Assembly: GCF_029212375.1 (NCBI RefSeq)
Contig: NZ_JARGNU010000002.1
Coordinates: 62,001-126,000, forward strand
Direction: 5' to 3'
Source of the DNA: Zhongshania sp.
Lineage (GTDB): Bacteria; Pseudomonadota; Gammaproteobacteria; Pseudomonadales; Spongiibacteraceae
DNA length: 64,000 bases
In this document: positions 31,438 to 40,408 of the stretch, one piece after another
Position numbering within the stretch: the stretch's first letter is position 1
Layout: each line of letters starts with the position of its first letter
Position numbers and translations under genes: made by a program
The notes under the pieces: generated by a model
The model's database searches: none
Told to the model about the DNA's origin: nothing
The model's input: the letters and a program-made list of their open reading frames with translations, nothing else

Positions 31438-32478
31438 TTAGCCCACGGCGGGCGGCTCTATAATGCGGTTGTCACCTTCGCTTTTAAAGGCGTGGCGAAT
31501 GGCGGGTAGCATGCGGTCAACGGCGTCGCGGCCCTCCTGAATGGCTTCGGCGGCGCTGCTAAACTCCATTAAGCCAATATGGCCAAGGCGGGGCCACAGC
31601 ATGATGTCGGCGGGTTCACCGGCCAGTCGGCTGCGGGTGATGCGGTCCTGCATAATGTTAATGGCGCTCATCATTACCGCAATCGTGCCGGGTGGCTCGG
31701 GCTTTTTCTCGCCCTCATTGGCGCGAAAATTACTGGCGGCTTCTTTTACTGATGCTGCAAAGCGGCTAAAGGCTGCGCCGAGGAAGGGGTCTTGTTCGTC
31801 TGCCTCATTCTCTTCGAAAATGGGCAGTTCCTCTTCGGCTTCTTCCTCTTCGGCGGCTTCTTCTACACTGGCTGCTTTAGCATTACTCATCACTTTTTGG
31901 CGGCCGACTAAATCGCTATTGAGGTCGACCCCAATGATAATATCGGCGCCCAGTGCGCGGCACACCGATACCGGTACCGGATTTACGAGCCCGCCATCAA
32001 CCAGCCATGAATTGCGAAAGGGAACGGGGGTTAAGATGCCCGGTAGGGCCATAGAGGCGCGTACCGCGCTCCACAGTGGGCCGCGCTGTAGCCAAACTTC
32101 GCGGCCGCGCAATAAGTCGGTTGCCACTGCTGCGAAGGGCTGGCTTAAATCTTCAATGTTAGGGTTGCCGTACTCTTTCTCAAAAAAATCAATGAGGCGA
32201 GTGGCATGGGCTACGCCCCCAGTGGCACCCAAGCTAACGCTCATATAGTGCAGTACTTGAGTGGTGCTAAGTGACTGGATCCAATGTTCGAAATGATCGA
32301 GTTTTCCCGTGAGATAACACGCGGCAATAATGGAGCCTACCGAGGTGCCGCAGAGAATGTCTGGTTCAATACCCAGTTCGCTCAGGCGCTGAATTACGCC
32401 GATATGGGCCATACCCCGTGCGGAGCCACTGCCGAGGGCAAGGGCAATTTTTTTTTCGTGCGGTGAGGACTCGTCCAC
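31438..32478 (-). CDS. Patatin-like phospholipase (RssA-like)
   Basis: GSGSARGMAHIGVIQRL, GTSVGSI lipase motif, VDGGLVNPVP. Confidence 0.92.
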   Translation of the reverse strand: MDESSPHEKKIALALGSGSARGMAHIGVIQRLSELGIEPDILCGTSVGSIIAACYLTGKLDHFEHWIQSLSTTQVLHYMSVSLGATGGVAHATRLIDFFEKEYGNPNIEDLSQPFAAVATDLLRGREVWLQRGPLWSAVRASMALPGILTPVPFRNSWLVDGGLVNPVPVSVCRALGADIIIGVDLNSDLVGRQKVMSNAKAASVEEAAEEEEAEEELPIFEENEADEQDPFLGAAFSRFAASVKEAASNFRANEGEKKPEPPGTIAVMMSAINIMQDRITRSRLAGEPADIMLWPRLGHIGLMEFSSAAEAIQEGRDAVDRMLPAIRHAFKSEGDNRIIEPPAVG

Positions 32479-32572
32479 GTATTACTACTCCAGAATTTCA
32501 ACTCAGACCAATAGGCGTTAGTATGATGCCATGAAGTTCCAACACCTTACACTGCTTGAATAGTATGCGCCC

Positions 32573-33313
32573 ATGAAGAACCCAACGGTAAGCGCCGATT
32601 TAGTTTTAGGGCGTGATAATTCTGCGATCACTTCGTTTGCCGGTGCGGCGGTGCACCGCGACATTATTGCGCCGTTGTTGGCGCTGCAGGCCGATGCGGC
32701 GGCGGCAGGCTTTGATCTGCGGGTAATAAGCGGCTATCGCGGCTTTGAACGCCAGCGGGCTATTTGGAATGCTAAAGCCAGAGGCGAGCGAGCCGTGCTG
32801 GATAGTGGGGGTTGCGCCCTGGATATTAGCCAGCTGAGCAGCACGGCGCTGGTACATGCTATTTTGCGTTGGTCGGCCTTACCTGGCGCGTCGCGGCACC
32901 ATTGGGGCTGCGATATTGATGTTTACGATGGCGCCGCGGTTGCCGCTGATTACGCGGTGCAATTAACACCCGGAGAAGTTGCTGACGACGGCGTGTTTGG
33001 CGCGATGCATCAGTGGTTAGACCGGCAATTTGCGACGGGCCGCGGCCACGGTTTTTTTCGCCCCTATGATGTTGATCGCGGGGGTATTGCGCCCGAGCGC
33101 TGGCATTTAAGTTACGCGCCATTGGCCGTAAGATGCGAGCTGGTACACAGTGTTGATTTGCTGGCAGAGGCCTTGGCTGCAGAGTCAGATTTGGCCTTGC
33201 AAGACACGGTGTTGGCAGAATTAGAGACAATTTATTCGCGCTATGTGGCGGTGCCGAATTTATGTTATCCGGCAGAGTATGCGACAGAATTAAGGGGTGG
33301 AAAGGTGATATGA
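32573..33313 (+). CDS. M15-family D-alanyl-D-alanine carboxypeptidase/metallopeptidase
   Basis: VISGYRGFERQRAIWNAKA, ASRHHWGCDIDVYD, PERWHLSY. Confidence 0.88.
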   Translation: MKNPTVSADLVLGRDNSAITSFAGAAVHRDIIAPLLALQADAAAAGFDLRVISGYRGFERQRAIWNAKARGERAVLDSGGCALDISQLSSTALVHAILRWSALPGASRHHWGCDIDVYDGAAVAADYAVQLTPGEVADDGVFGAMHQWLDRQFATGRGHGFFRPYDVDRGGIAPERWHLSYAPLAVRCELVHSVDLLAEALAAESDLALQDTVLAELETIYSRYVAVPNLCYPAEYATELRGGKVI

Positions 33314-34104
33314 GTGGGGCGTTGAGCGATTTATGGCTAACTATGACCAAAGAGGCGCGAGAATATGGCCGCAGCGAACCAGTTTTGGCCAGCTTTTATC
33401 ATGCCAGTATTTTAAACCACGCCAGTTTCGCCGACGCCCTGAGTTTTCATATTGCCTCTAAATTGGGTTGCGATTCGGTTCCTGCAATGTTGATTCGCGA
33501 CGTATTTGATGACGCTTTTATCAGCGATCCGACTATTGTCAATTCGGCGGCAATGGATATTCGTGCCCATTATGATCGCGATCCCGCCTGTGATCATTAC
33601 GCTATGCCTTTTTTGTATTTTAAAGGTTTCCAAGCGATCCAAGCCTACCGTATTGCCCATTGGTTGTGGACACAGGGCCGAGAGTCGCTGGCATTGTTTT
33701 TGCAAAATAGGATCGCCAGTATCTTCGATGTAGACATTCATCCTGCTGCGGTGATTGGGTGCGGGGTGATGGTCGATCACGCCACTGGTCTTGTTATTGG
33801 TGAAACCGCGGTTGTTGGTAACAATGTGTCTATGCTGCACTCGGTAACCTTGGGGGGGTGTGGTAGTGGTCCAGGGCCGCGGCACCCGCGTATACAAAAT
33901 GGCGTGTTGATTAGCGCTGGTGCTAAGGTATTGGGTAATATTGTGGTGGGCGAGGGCGCGAAAATTGCGGCGGGTAGTGTGGTGCTGAAAAATGTTGCGC
34001 CACACTCAACCGTGGCGGGGGTGCCAGCGAAGCAGGTTGGGGTGTTGTCTGCTGACCTGCCAGCGTTAAACATGGATCAATATATCAATGATGAAGTCTT
34101 ATAA
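33310..34104 (+). CDS. cysE: Serine O-acetyltransferase (start refined; ATGA overlap with upstream gene)
   Basis: Hexapeptide-repeat transferase: DIHPAAVIGCGVMVDHATGLVIGETAVVGNNVSMLHSVTLGG. Confidence 0.94.
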   Translation: MSGALSDLWLTMTKEAREYGRSEPVLASFYHASILNHASFADALSFHIASKLGCDSVPAMLIRDVFDDAFISDPTIVNSAAMDIRAHYDRDPACDHYAMPFLYFKGFQAIQAYRIAHWLWTQGRESLALFLQNRIASIFDVDIHPAAVIGCGVMVDHATGLVIGETAVVGNNVSMLHSVTLGGCGSGPGPRHPRIQNGVLISAGAKVLGNIVVGEGAKIAAGSVVLKNVAPHSTVAGVPAKQVGVLSADLPALNMDQYINDEVL

Positions 34105-34149
34105 TGCGGCTTAATCCACTCAGTATTATTAGATTACATCTGTTATATT

Positions 34150-34668
34150 GTGAGTGATAGGGGTTGCACAACTAAATTAAGCGAGGTGCTTGTGAGCGTT
34201 AAACTATTAGATAATAAGGCGTTTTACGGCTTTCGAGTGCGCCGTACGGTTGCGGGGAAGTTGTATCAAGAGTATTTCTCGCTGAAAAACGAGGGTGCGC
34301 GGCTGGACGGTAAACAAAAGAATGAAATTGAAAAGCAGGCCATGGATCGCGATTCGGTTTTGGCTGCTGAGCAACGTCGTTATCTTGAAGAAACTAAAGA
34401 AGACCGCTGCTTTAAAAGCGATGGCACGGTGCGTGGCATCAGTTATTTATTAAAAACTGAAAAAAGCGGCAATTTAACACCGATTTTTCAGGTTGGTGTG
34501 GCGTCAAAAGTTGAGAAGAAAACCGTGTGTACCAGTTTTTCGCTCAATGCCCACGGCAGTGATGATGCTTGGCACAAAGCAGTTGAAGCCTATTCTAAGC
34601 ATAAATCCATACATAAGAATTCTAAACTTTATCATCGCTTATTAAAGGCGATGCCAAAGGTAGGTTAA
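34150..34668 (+). CDS. Hypothetical protein, possibly two AP2/integrase-arm-like modules (GTG start)
   Basis: Open frame of 172 aa between cysE and a terminator; no confident family. Confidence 0.6.
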   Translation: MSDRGCTTKLSEVLVSVKLLDNKAFYGFRVRRTVAGKLYQEYFSLKNEGARLDGKQKNEIEKQAMDRDSVLAAEQRRYLEETKEDRCFKSDGTVRGISYLLKTEKSGNLTPIFQVGVASKVEKKTVCTSFSLNAHGSDDAWHKAVEAYSKHKSIHKNSKLYHRLLKAMPKVG

Positions 34669-34715
34669 TAATTAACGAATTTGCAGGGCTTTTAAAAGTT
34701 TTGCTTTTGCACGTA

Positions 34716-34740
34716 AACGGAGCCTTATGGCTCTGTTTTT
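34716..34740 (+). terminator. Rho-independent terminator
   Basis: AACGGAGCC-TTAT-GGCTCTGTT + T-run. Confidence 0.82.
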
Positions 34741-34809
34741 GTTTCTGGGTATTGGGTTTGTATTTTGCGTTGGGGCATTTAGGAAAACGGGAATTTGTTA
34801 AAAGGGAAT

Positions 34810-34831
34810 AACGGGGCCTAGCGGCCCCGTT
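34810..34831 (-). terminator. Probable terminator after ppa
   Basis: AACGGGGCC-gcta-GGCCCCGTT stem (minus strand) with weak T-rich tail ATTCCCTTTT. Confidence 0.7.
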
Positions 34832-34838
34832 GCCCAGC

Positions 34839-35366
34839 TTAGCCTTTGTAGGCAGCAGCGGCTTTCATTACTTCTGCGCGGGCTTCTTCACTGCCTGCCC
34901 AGCCATCAATTTTAACCCACTTGCCTTTTTCCAGATCTTTGTAGTTTTCAAAGAAATGCTCGATTTGCTGAATCAGCAGTGGTGGAAGATCGGAAGGCTC
35001 TTTCACATCTTTGTAGAGAACAGAGAGCTTGTCGTGGGGTACGGCCAGCAGCTTGGCGTCTTTACCCGCTTCATCGCTCATATTGAGGATGCCGATAGGA
35101 CGGGCGCGAATGACTGAGCCGGGCACTACTGGGTAAGGGGTAACAACCAGTACGTCTAGCGCATCGCCGTCTTCAGACAGGGTGTTGGGGATATAGCCGT
35201 AGTTGGCAGGGTAAAACATGGGGGTCGCCATAAAACGATCGACCATCAGCGCATCATAGTCTTTGTCGATTTCGTATTTAATCGGGCTGCTGTTAGCAGG
35301 AATTTCGATGGCAACGAAGATGTCGTTAGGCAGGTCTTTACCGGCCGGAATTTGCGTGTAGCTCAT
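34839..35366 (-). CDS. ppa: Inorganic pyrophosphatase (start refined from 35441)
   Basis: [55 protein letters not shown]. Confidence 0.96.
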   Translation of the reverse strand: MSYTQIPAGKDLPNDIFVAIEIPANSSPIKYEIDKDYDALMVDRFMATPMFYPANYGYIPNTLSEDGDALDVLVVTPYPVVPGSVIRARPIGILNMSDEAGKDAKLLAVPHDKLSVLYKDVKEPSDLPPLLIQQIEHFFENYKDLEKGKWVKIDGWAGSEEARAEVMKAAAAYKG

Positions 35367-35445
35367 GACGGGCTTCCATTTCTTAAGGTTGGGGTTGATA
35401 AATCTGTGCCGATTATAAACCCTGTAGAGACTGATTACCAAAGAG

Positions 35446-35480
35446 GAAAAAGGTCGGCTACTACCAAGGTAGCAACCGAC
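35446..35480 (-). terminator. Terminator downstream of nirBD
   Basis: Minus strand GTCGGTTGCTACC-TT-GGTAGTAGCCGAC followed by CTTTTT. Confidence 0.78.
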
Positions 35481-35526
35481 GAGGGGGGGAGACTAACTGA
35501 TGTTGCTGGGCGCGCAGATACGGCGC

Positions 35527-35850
35527 TCAACTATTGACTTGAACCTGAACCAATTCGCCTTCGGTGCGTGCTTGGTAGCAGGGGATTGATACGCCGTCGT
35601 CTTCTAGGCAGTTGCCGGCCTCGAGGCTAAAGTGCTGTTTGTAAATGGGCGAGGCGACGACTAGGGTGCCTTGAATGCTGCCGACAATGCCCCGCGACAG
35701 CACATTGGCATTGCTGAAGGGGTCTTTGTTGGCCAGTGCGTAAACTTTATCGTCGACTCGAAATATTGCTACTTGGGTTTCGTCAATGAGTGCAGCTACG
35801 CCGGCATTGGGTAGAATTTCGTCAAGACGGCAAACAGTAGTCCAAGACAT
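35527..35850 (-). CDS. nirD: Nitrite reductase (NADH) small subunit
   Basis: MSWTTVCRLDEILPNAGVAALIDETQVAIFRVDDKVYALANKDPFSNANVLSRGIVG; downstream of nirB. Confidence 0.94.
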   Translation of the reverse strand: MSWTTVCRLDEILPNAGVAALIDETQVAIFRVDDKVYALANKDPFSNANVLSRGIVGSIQGTLVVASPIYKQHFSLEAGNCLEDDGVSIPCYQARTEGELVQVQVNS

Positions 35851-35916
35851 TGGGTGTTCCTCGTATAAATCTATTGTGCTGAACCGCACGCGCGGTGCGG
35901 CTCAGGTATAGTGTGT

Positions 35917-38466
35917 TTAGGCGACGGCAATTAAGTCTTTGTCGGCAATTTTTTCGGCCTCAGTGGCGGGACGAATTTGGCCGCGCTCTTGAATAAAGAC
36001 AATTTCTTTGTCGGTTTTGTCGGCATTAATAAAGCTGCGGAACTGCTTCACCTTCTCGGGGTTCTCGATGGTGGTTTTCCACTCGCACTGATAGGTGTCA
36101 ACAATGTTGGCCATGTCGGCCTCTAGCTCGGCGCAAATGCCCAGTGAGTCGTCAATAATGACTTTGCGCAGGTAGTTTAAACCGCCTTCGAGGTTTTCCA
36201 TCCACACCGAGGTGCGCTGCAAGCGATCGGCAGTGCGCACGTAGAACATTAGGAAACGGTCGATGTATTTCACCATGGTGTCGGTGTCGATATCTGAGGC
36301 AAATAAATCGGCGTGGCGGGGCTTCATGCCACCGTTACCGCAGAGGTAGAGGTTCCAGCCTTTCTCGGTGGCGATCACGCCCACGTCTTTGCTTTGCGCC
36401 TCGGCGCATTCGCGCGTACAGCCCGATACCGCCATTTTGAGTTTGTGTGGCGAGCGCAGGCCTTTGTAGCGGTTCTCTAAATCAATGGCTTTGCCAACGC
36501 TGTCTTGCACGCCGTAACGGCACCAAGTGGAACCTACACAGGATTTTACGGTACGCAAAGATTTACCGTAGGCGTGGCCAGATTCAAAGCCGGCGTCGAT
36601 TAATTCGCTCCAAATTTTGGGTAGCTGGTCGAGGGTGGCGCCGAACAAATCTACGCGCTGGCCGCCGGTAATCTTGGTGTAGAGATTGTACTTTTTGGCT
36701 ACTTGGCCAACCGCAATCAAGCCGTCTGGGGTGACTTCACCGCCGGCCATGCGCGGCACTACCGAGTAGGTGCCGTTTTTCTGCATATTAGCCAAGTAGC
36801 GGTCGTTGGTGTCTTGCAGGCCGGCGAGTTTGGGCTCAAGAATATAGTCGTTCCAGCACGATGCCATGACAGAGGCGGCGGTAGGCTTGCATATTTCACA
36901 GCCGTGGCCGCTGCCATGCTTCTCTAAAAGTTCGGCAAAGGATTTGATTTGGCCAACTTTAACGAGGTGGAATATTTCTTGGCGAGTGTAAGGGAAATGC
37001 TCGCAGAGGTCGGTGTTCACCTCAACGCCCATTTTAGTCAATTCGGCGTTCAGCACTTGGCCGACGAGGGCAGTACAGCCGCCGCAGGTGGTTGCCGCTT
37101 TGGTGCAGGCCTTAAGATCGCCAACCGTCATCGCGCCGCCCTGAACTGCCGCGCATAAATCGCCTTTGCTCACATTATTACACGAGCAAATTTGTGCAAC
37201 ATCGGGCAGGGCGTCAACACCCAAGCCCACCCCAGCACTGCCGTCTAGGCTTGGCAAAATCATGCTCTCGGGTTGTTCAGGCAGAGTGATTTTGTTTAAG
37301 GCAAACTGAAGTAGGGTGCCGTAGTCATTGGCCTCGCCAATCAGTACGCAGCCCAGCAGGTGTTGGCCGTCGCTGCTGACCACAATCTTTTTATAGACTT
37401 CGGCTTTCTCGTCGATAAAAGTGTAGCACTTGGCGTCGGGGGTGGTGGCGTGGGCGTCGCCAATCGAGGCAACGTCAACACCCATGAGTTTGAGCTTGGT
37501 GCTCATGTCGGCGCCAGTAAAAGCTTTTTCTTCGACGCCGCCCAGTACGTGGTCGGCGGCTACTCGTGCCATATCCCAGCCCGGTGCAATCAAGCCGTAA
37601 ATGCGGCCGCCCCACAGCGCACACTCGCCAATGGCGTAAATGGCTGGGTCTGAGGTTAAACAGGCGTTATCAATAACAATGCCGCCGCGCTCGCCAACCG
37701 CGAGTTCACACTGTCGGGCAAGAGCGTCTTGGGGGCGAATACCTGCTGAGAAAACCAGGATATCGGTTTCTAGCTCGGCGCCGTCAGCGAATTGGAGCTT
37801 GTGAACGCAGTCATCGCCATCAATAATTTGCTGGGTGTTCTTTTGGGTGTGGACTGATACGCCCAGGTCTTCAATTTTACGGCGCAATAGGGCGCCGCCG
37901 CCTTCATCGACCTGTACGGCCATGAGGCGGGGGGCAAATTCGATAACGTGGGTTTTTAGCCCTAAGTCCATAATTGCTTTAGCGGCCTCGAGGCCAAGTA
38001 AGCCGCCACCAACAACGGCGCCGACTTTGGCATTCGCCGCAGCGGCAGTAATCGCTTCTAAATCCTCAATGGTGCGGTAAACAAAGCAGTTTTTGCGGTC
38101 GTGGCCTGGTACTGGCGGCACAAAGGGGAAGGAGCCGGTCGCCAGAATCAATTTATCGTAGGGGTATTGTTCGCCCTTGTCGGTGCTCACGATTTGCGCC
38201 GCGCGATCTATAGCAATGACTTTTTCGTGGGTGAGGGCGGTAATATTGTTGTCGCTGTAGAAGCCGTCTTTAACCATATTTAGCGAGGCGGCTTCGCGGG
38301 TTTCAAACCACGCGGTGAGGTGCACGCGGTCATAGGCCGGGCGAGGTTCTTCGCCAATAACCGTGATCGCAAATTGCTCGCCTCGACCGCTTTCAATAAT
38401 AGACTCGATAAATTGGTGGCCAACCGGGCCGTTACCAATAATAAGCAGGCGTTGTTTGTCTGTCAT
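35917..38466 (-). CDS. nirB: Nitrite reductase (NADH) large subunit
   Basis: FAD/NAD domains, BFD-like Fe-S domain CSCNNVSKGDLC...CGGCTALV, siroheme motif GSTWCRYG...CTRECAEAQSKDVG. Confidence 0.97.
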   Translation of the reverse strand: MTDKQRLLIIGNGPVGHQFIESIIESGRGEQFAITVIGEEPRPAYDRVHLTAWFETREAASLNMVKDGFYSDNNITALTHEKVIAIDRAAQIVSTDKGEQYPYDKLILATGSFPFVPPVPGHDRKNCFVYRTIEDLEAITAAAANAKVGAVVGGGLLGLEAAKAIMDLGLKTHVIEFAPRLMAVQVDEGGGALLRRKIEDLGVSVHTQKNTQQIIDGDDCVHKLQFADGAELETDILVFSAGIRPQDALARQCELAVGERGGIVIDNACLTSDPAIYAIGECALWGGRIYGLIAPGWDMARVAADHVLGGVEEKAFTGADMSTKLKLMGVDVASIGDAHATTPDAKCYTFIDEKAEVYKKIVVSSDGQHLLGCVLIGEANDYGTLLQFALNKITLPEQPESMILPSLDGSAGVGLGVDALPDVAQICSCNNVSKGDLCAAVQGGAMTVGDLKACTKAATTCGGCTALVGQVLNAELTKMGVEVNTDLCEHFPYTRQEIFHLVKVGQIKSFAELLEKHGSGHGCEICKPTAASVMASCWNDYILEPKLAGLQDTNDRYLANMQKNGTYSVVPRMAGGEVTPDGLIAVGQVAKKYNLYTKITGGQRVDLFGATLDQLPKIWSELIDAGFESGHAYGKSLRTVKSCVGSTWCRYGVQDSVGKAIDLENRYKGLRSPHKLKMAVSGCTRECAEAQSKDVGVIATEKGWNLYLCGNGGMKPRHADLFASDIDTDTMVKYIDRFLMFYVRTADRLQRTSVWMENLEGGLNYLRKVIIDDSLGICAELEADMANIVDTYQCEWKTTIENPEKVKQFRSFINADKTDKEIVFIQERGQIRPATEAEKIADKDLIAVA

Positions 38467-38544
38467 GGTTACTTCCTTTAATACTTTGCGCGATGGCTAT
38501 CTATTTGGCGGCCGGTGCTGCAGGTGGATATTACGTAAATTATT

Positions 38545-38560
38545 AGCAAAAGCTGTGCCA
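38545..38560 (-). promoter_or_regulatory. Sigma-54 (-24/-12) promoter for nirBD
   Basis: Minus strand TGGCACAGCTTTTGCT, full match to TGGCAC-N5-TTGCW. Confidence 0.85.
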
Positions 38561-38577
38561 TTGTCTTTGTTGGTAAT

Positions 38578-38590
38578 TAAGGTGTTGATT
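38578..38590 (-). promoter_or_regulatory. Putative IHF site
   Basis: Minus strand AATCAACACCTTA matches WATCAANNNNTTR. Confidence 0.5.
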
Positions 38591-38678
38591 TGTAAATATT
38601 ATTTTGTGTTTTGCATTGTTGTGGGGCGATTTTTGCTGTGACGGGAAAGTTTGATGGGGGGCTTGTTGGGGCACGACG

Positions 38679-38744
38679 TTCGTTAATGGTGCATAAATGC
38701 GCGACGCCGCAAGAGGGTTGCGTGCTTCGTAATGGTGCGTAAAT
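38679..38744. promoter_or_regulatory. Two NtrC-like upstream activator repeats
   Basis: TTCGTTAATGGTGCATAAAT (38679-38698) and TTCGTAATGGTGCGTAAAT (38726-38744); each has the TGGTGC half of the NtrC consensus. Confidence 0.55.
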
Positions 38745-38824
38745 AGCTGTGTGATAGTACAAAATAAAAAATAAATCTTTTTAAACAGTGTCTTACGCGA
38801 GCATCAAAATTTGGTGTACATGCT

Positions 38825-38840
38825 TGGCACAGGCTTTGCT
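38825..38840 (+). promoter_or_regulatory. Sigma-54 (-24/-12) promoter for narK-type transporter gene
   Basis: TGGCACAGGCTTTGCT, full match to TGGCAC-N5-TTGCW. Confidence 0.87.
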
Positions 38841-38883
38841 CTCATGGTGGCAATACTTTCAAATGGCCATTATGGAGCTATTA

Positions 38884-40356
38884 ATGTCTTCCTCGACCTT
38901 AAATGTGCTTGATCTCAAGCAAGAGAAAATACGATTACTTCACTTAAGTTGGTTTGCCTTTTTCCTTAGCTTTGTAGTGTGGTTTAACTTTGCGCCAATG
39001 CTGTCATCGATCAAAGAGGCTTTTGATCTTACTAATCAGCAAGTTAAAGCGCTGATGATTTTGAATGTGGCCCTCACCATTCCGGCTCGCGTCATTATAG
39101 GTATGTTGGTTGACCGTTTTGGTCCGCGCATTGTATACAGCGCTCTTTTGGTGCTTGGCGGCATAGTATGTGTCGCTTTCGCCTTTGCTAATAGTTATGA
39201 AGCAATTGCCTTATTGCGCTTCTTGATGGGCTTTATCGGTGCCGGTTTTGTTATAGGTATACGCTTAGTTGGCGAGTGGTTTCCGGCGCGGCAGGTGGGT
39301 TTAGCCGAGGGCGTTTACGGCGGCTGGGGGAATTTTGGTTCGTCAGCGGCGGCGATGGCGCTGCCAACTCTGGCCTTGTATTTTGGTGGCCCAGACGGTT
39401 GGCGTTACGCTATTGCCTCGACCGGTGTCATTGCCTCAATTTACGGGGTGTTCTTTTACTGGCGCGCTCGTAATACGCCAAAGGGTTCAACCTACTTTAA
39501 GCCCAAAAAATCTGGGGGCTTGGTTGTTAGCAATAAGCGTGACCTGATTTTTTACATTGTGATGTGCGTGCCCATGTATTTGGCGCTGGCAACACTAACC
39601 TGGAAATTGTCTCCAGTGAATTTGGGTATGTTAAACAGCACAACGTCACTGGCCCTATATGTGGTGCTAGCGGTTCTGTTTGTAGTGCAGATTAGTCAGA
39701 TTTTGCGAGTGAATAGCGATGTGCTGAACAATATCGCTATTCCGGAAATGCAGCAGTATAAGTTTAAGCAGGTTGCTATCTTAAATGTGGCGTACTTCGT
39801 GACCTTTGGCTCCGAGTTGGCGGTGGTGTCAATGCTGCCCTTGTTCTTTATGGAAACGTTCGAACTGAGCGCAGTAACCGCCGGCATGTTGGCCTCTGGC
39901 TTTGCGTTTATGAATTTGGCCGCGCGCCCTGGCGGCGGTTACTTGTCAGATAAGTTTGGTCGTCGTAAATCGCTCTCTATTCTGGTAGCTGGTTTGGCGG
40001 CAGGGTATATGGTGCTTAGTAATATCGACGCAACGTGGACAATTTGGGTGGCAGTGGTTGCGACCATGTGCTGTTCCTTCTTTGTGCAGGCTGGTGAGGG
40101 CGCGGTGTTTGCGATTGTGCCCTTGGTTAAGCGCAGCATGACTGGCCAAATTGCGGGTATGACAGGCGCTTACGGTAATGTGGGCGCGGTTATCTTTTTA
40201 ACGGTGCTGTCTTTTGTTAGCGCCTCGGACTTCTTCCTTGTAATAGCCGCTTGTGCCGCCGTTGTGTTTGTTGCGGTGCAGTTTATGGAAGAGCCTCAGG
40301 GTCACACCGCCGAAGTGAATGACGATGGCAGTGTTGCGCTGATCGAAGTTAGCTAA
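38884..40356 (+). CDS. NarK/NasA-type MFS nitrate/nitrite transporter (start refined; ORF track begins 38788)
   Basis: [42 protein letters not shown] family motifs; adjacent to nirBD. Confidence 0.93.
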   Translation: MSSSTLNVLDLKQEKIRLLHLSWFAFFLSFVVWFNFAPMLSSIKEAFDLTNQQVKALMILNVALTIPARVIIGMLVDRFGPRIVYSALLVLGGIVCVAFAFANSYEAIALLRFLMGFIGAGFVIGIRLVGEWFPARQVGLAEGVYGGWGNFGSSAAAMALPTLALYFGGPDGWRYAIASTGVIASIYGVFFYWRARNTPKGSTYFKPKKSGGLVVSNKRDLIFYIVMCVPMYLALATLTWKLSPVNLGMLNSTTSLALYVVLAVLFVVQISQILRVNSDVLNNIAIPEMQQYKFKQVAILNVAYFVTFGSELAVVSMLPLFFMETFELSAVTAGMLASGFAFMNLAARPGGGYLSDKFGRRKSLSILVAGLAAGYMVLSNIDATWTIWVAVVATMCCSFFVQAGEGAVFAIVPLVKRSMTGQIAGMTGAYGNVGAVIFLTVLSFVSASDFFLVIAACAAVVFVAVQFMEEPQGHTAEVNDDGSVALIEVS

Positions 40357-40408
40357 AGTACAGTGTATGTTAAGCGCATAACTGTGGTTCATACCTCGAG
40401 AACGTTAC

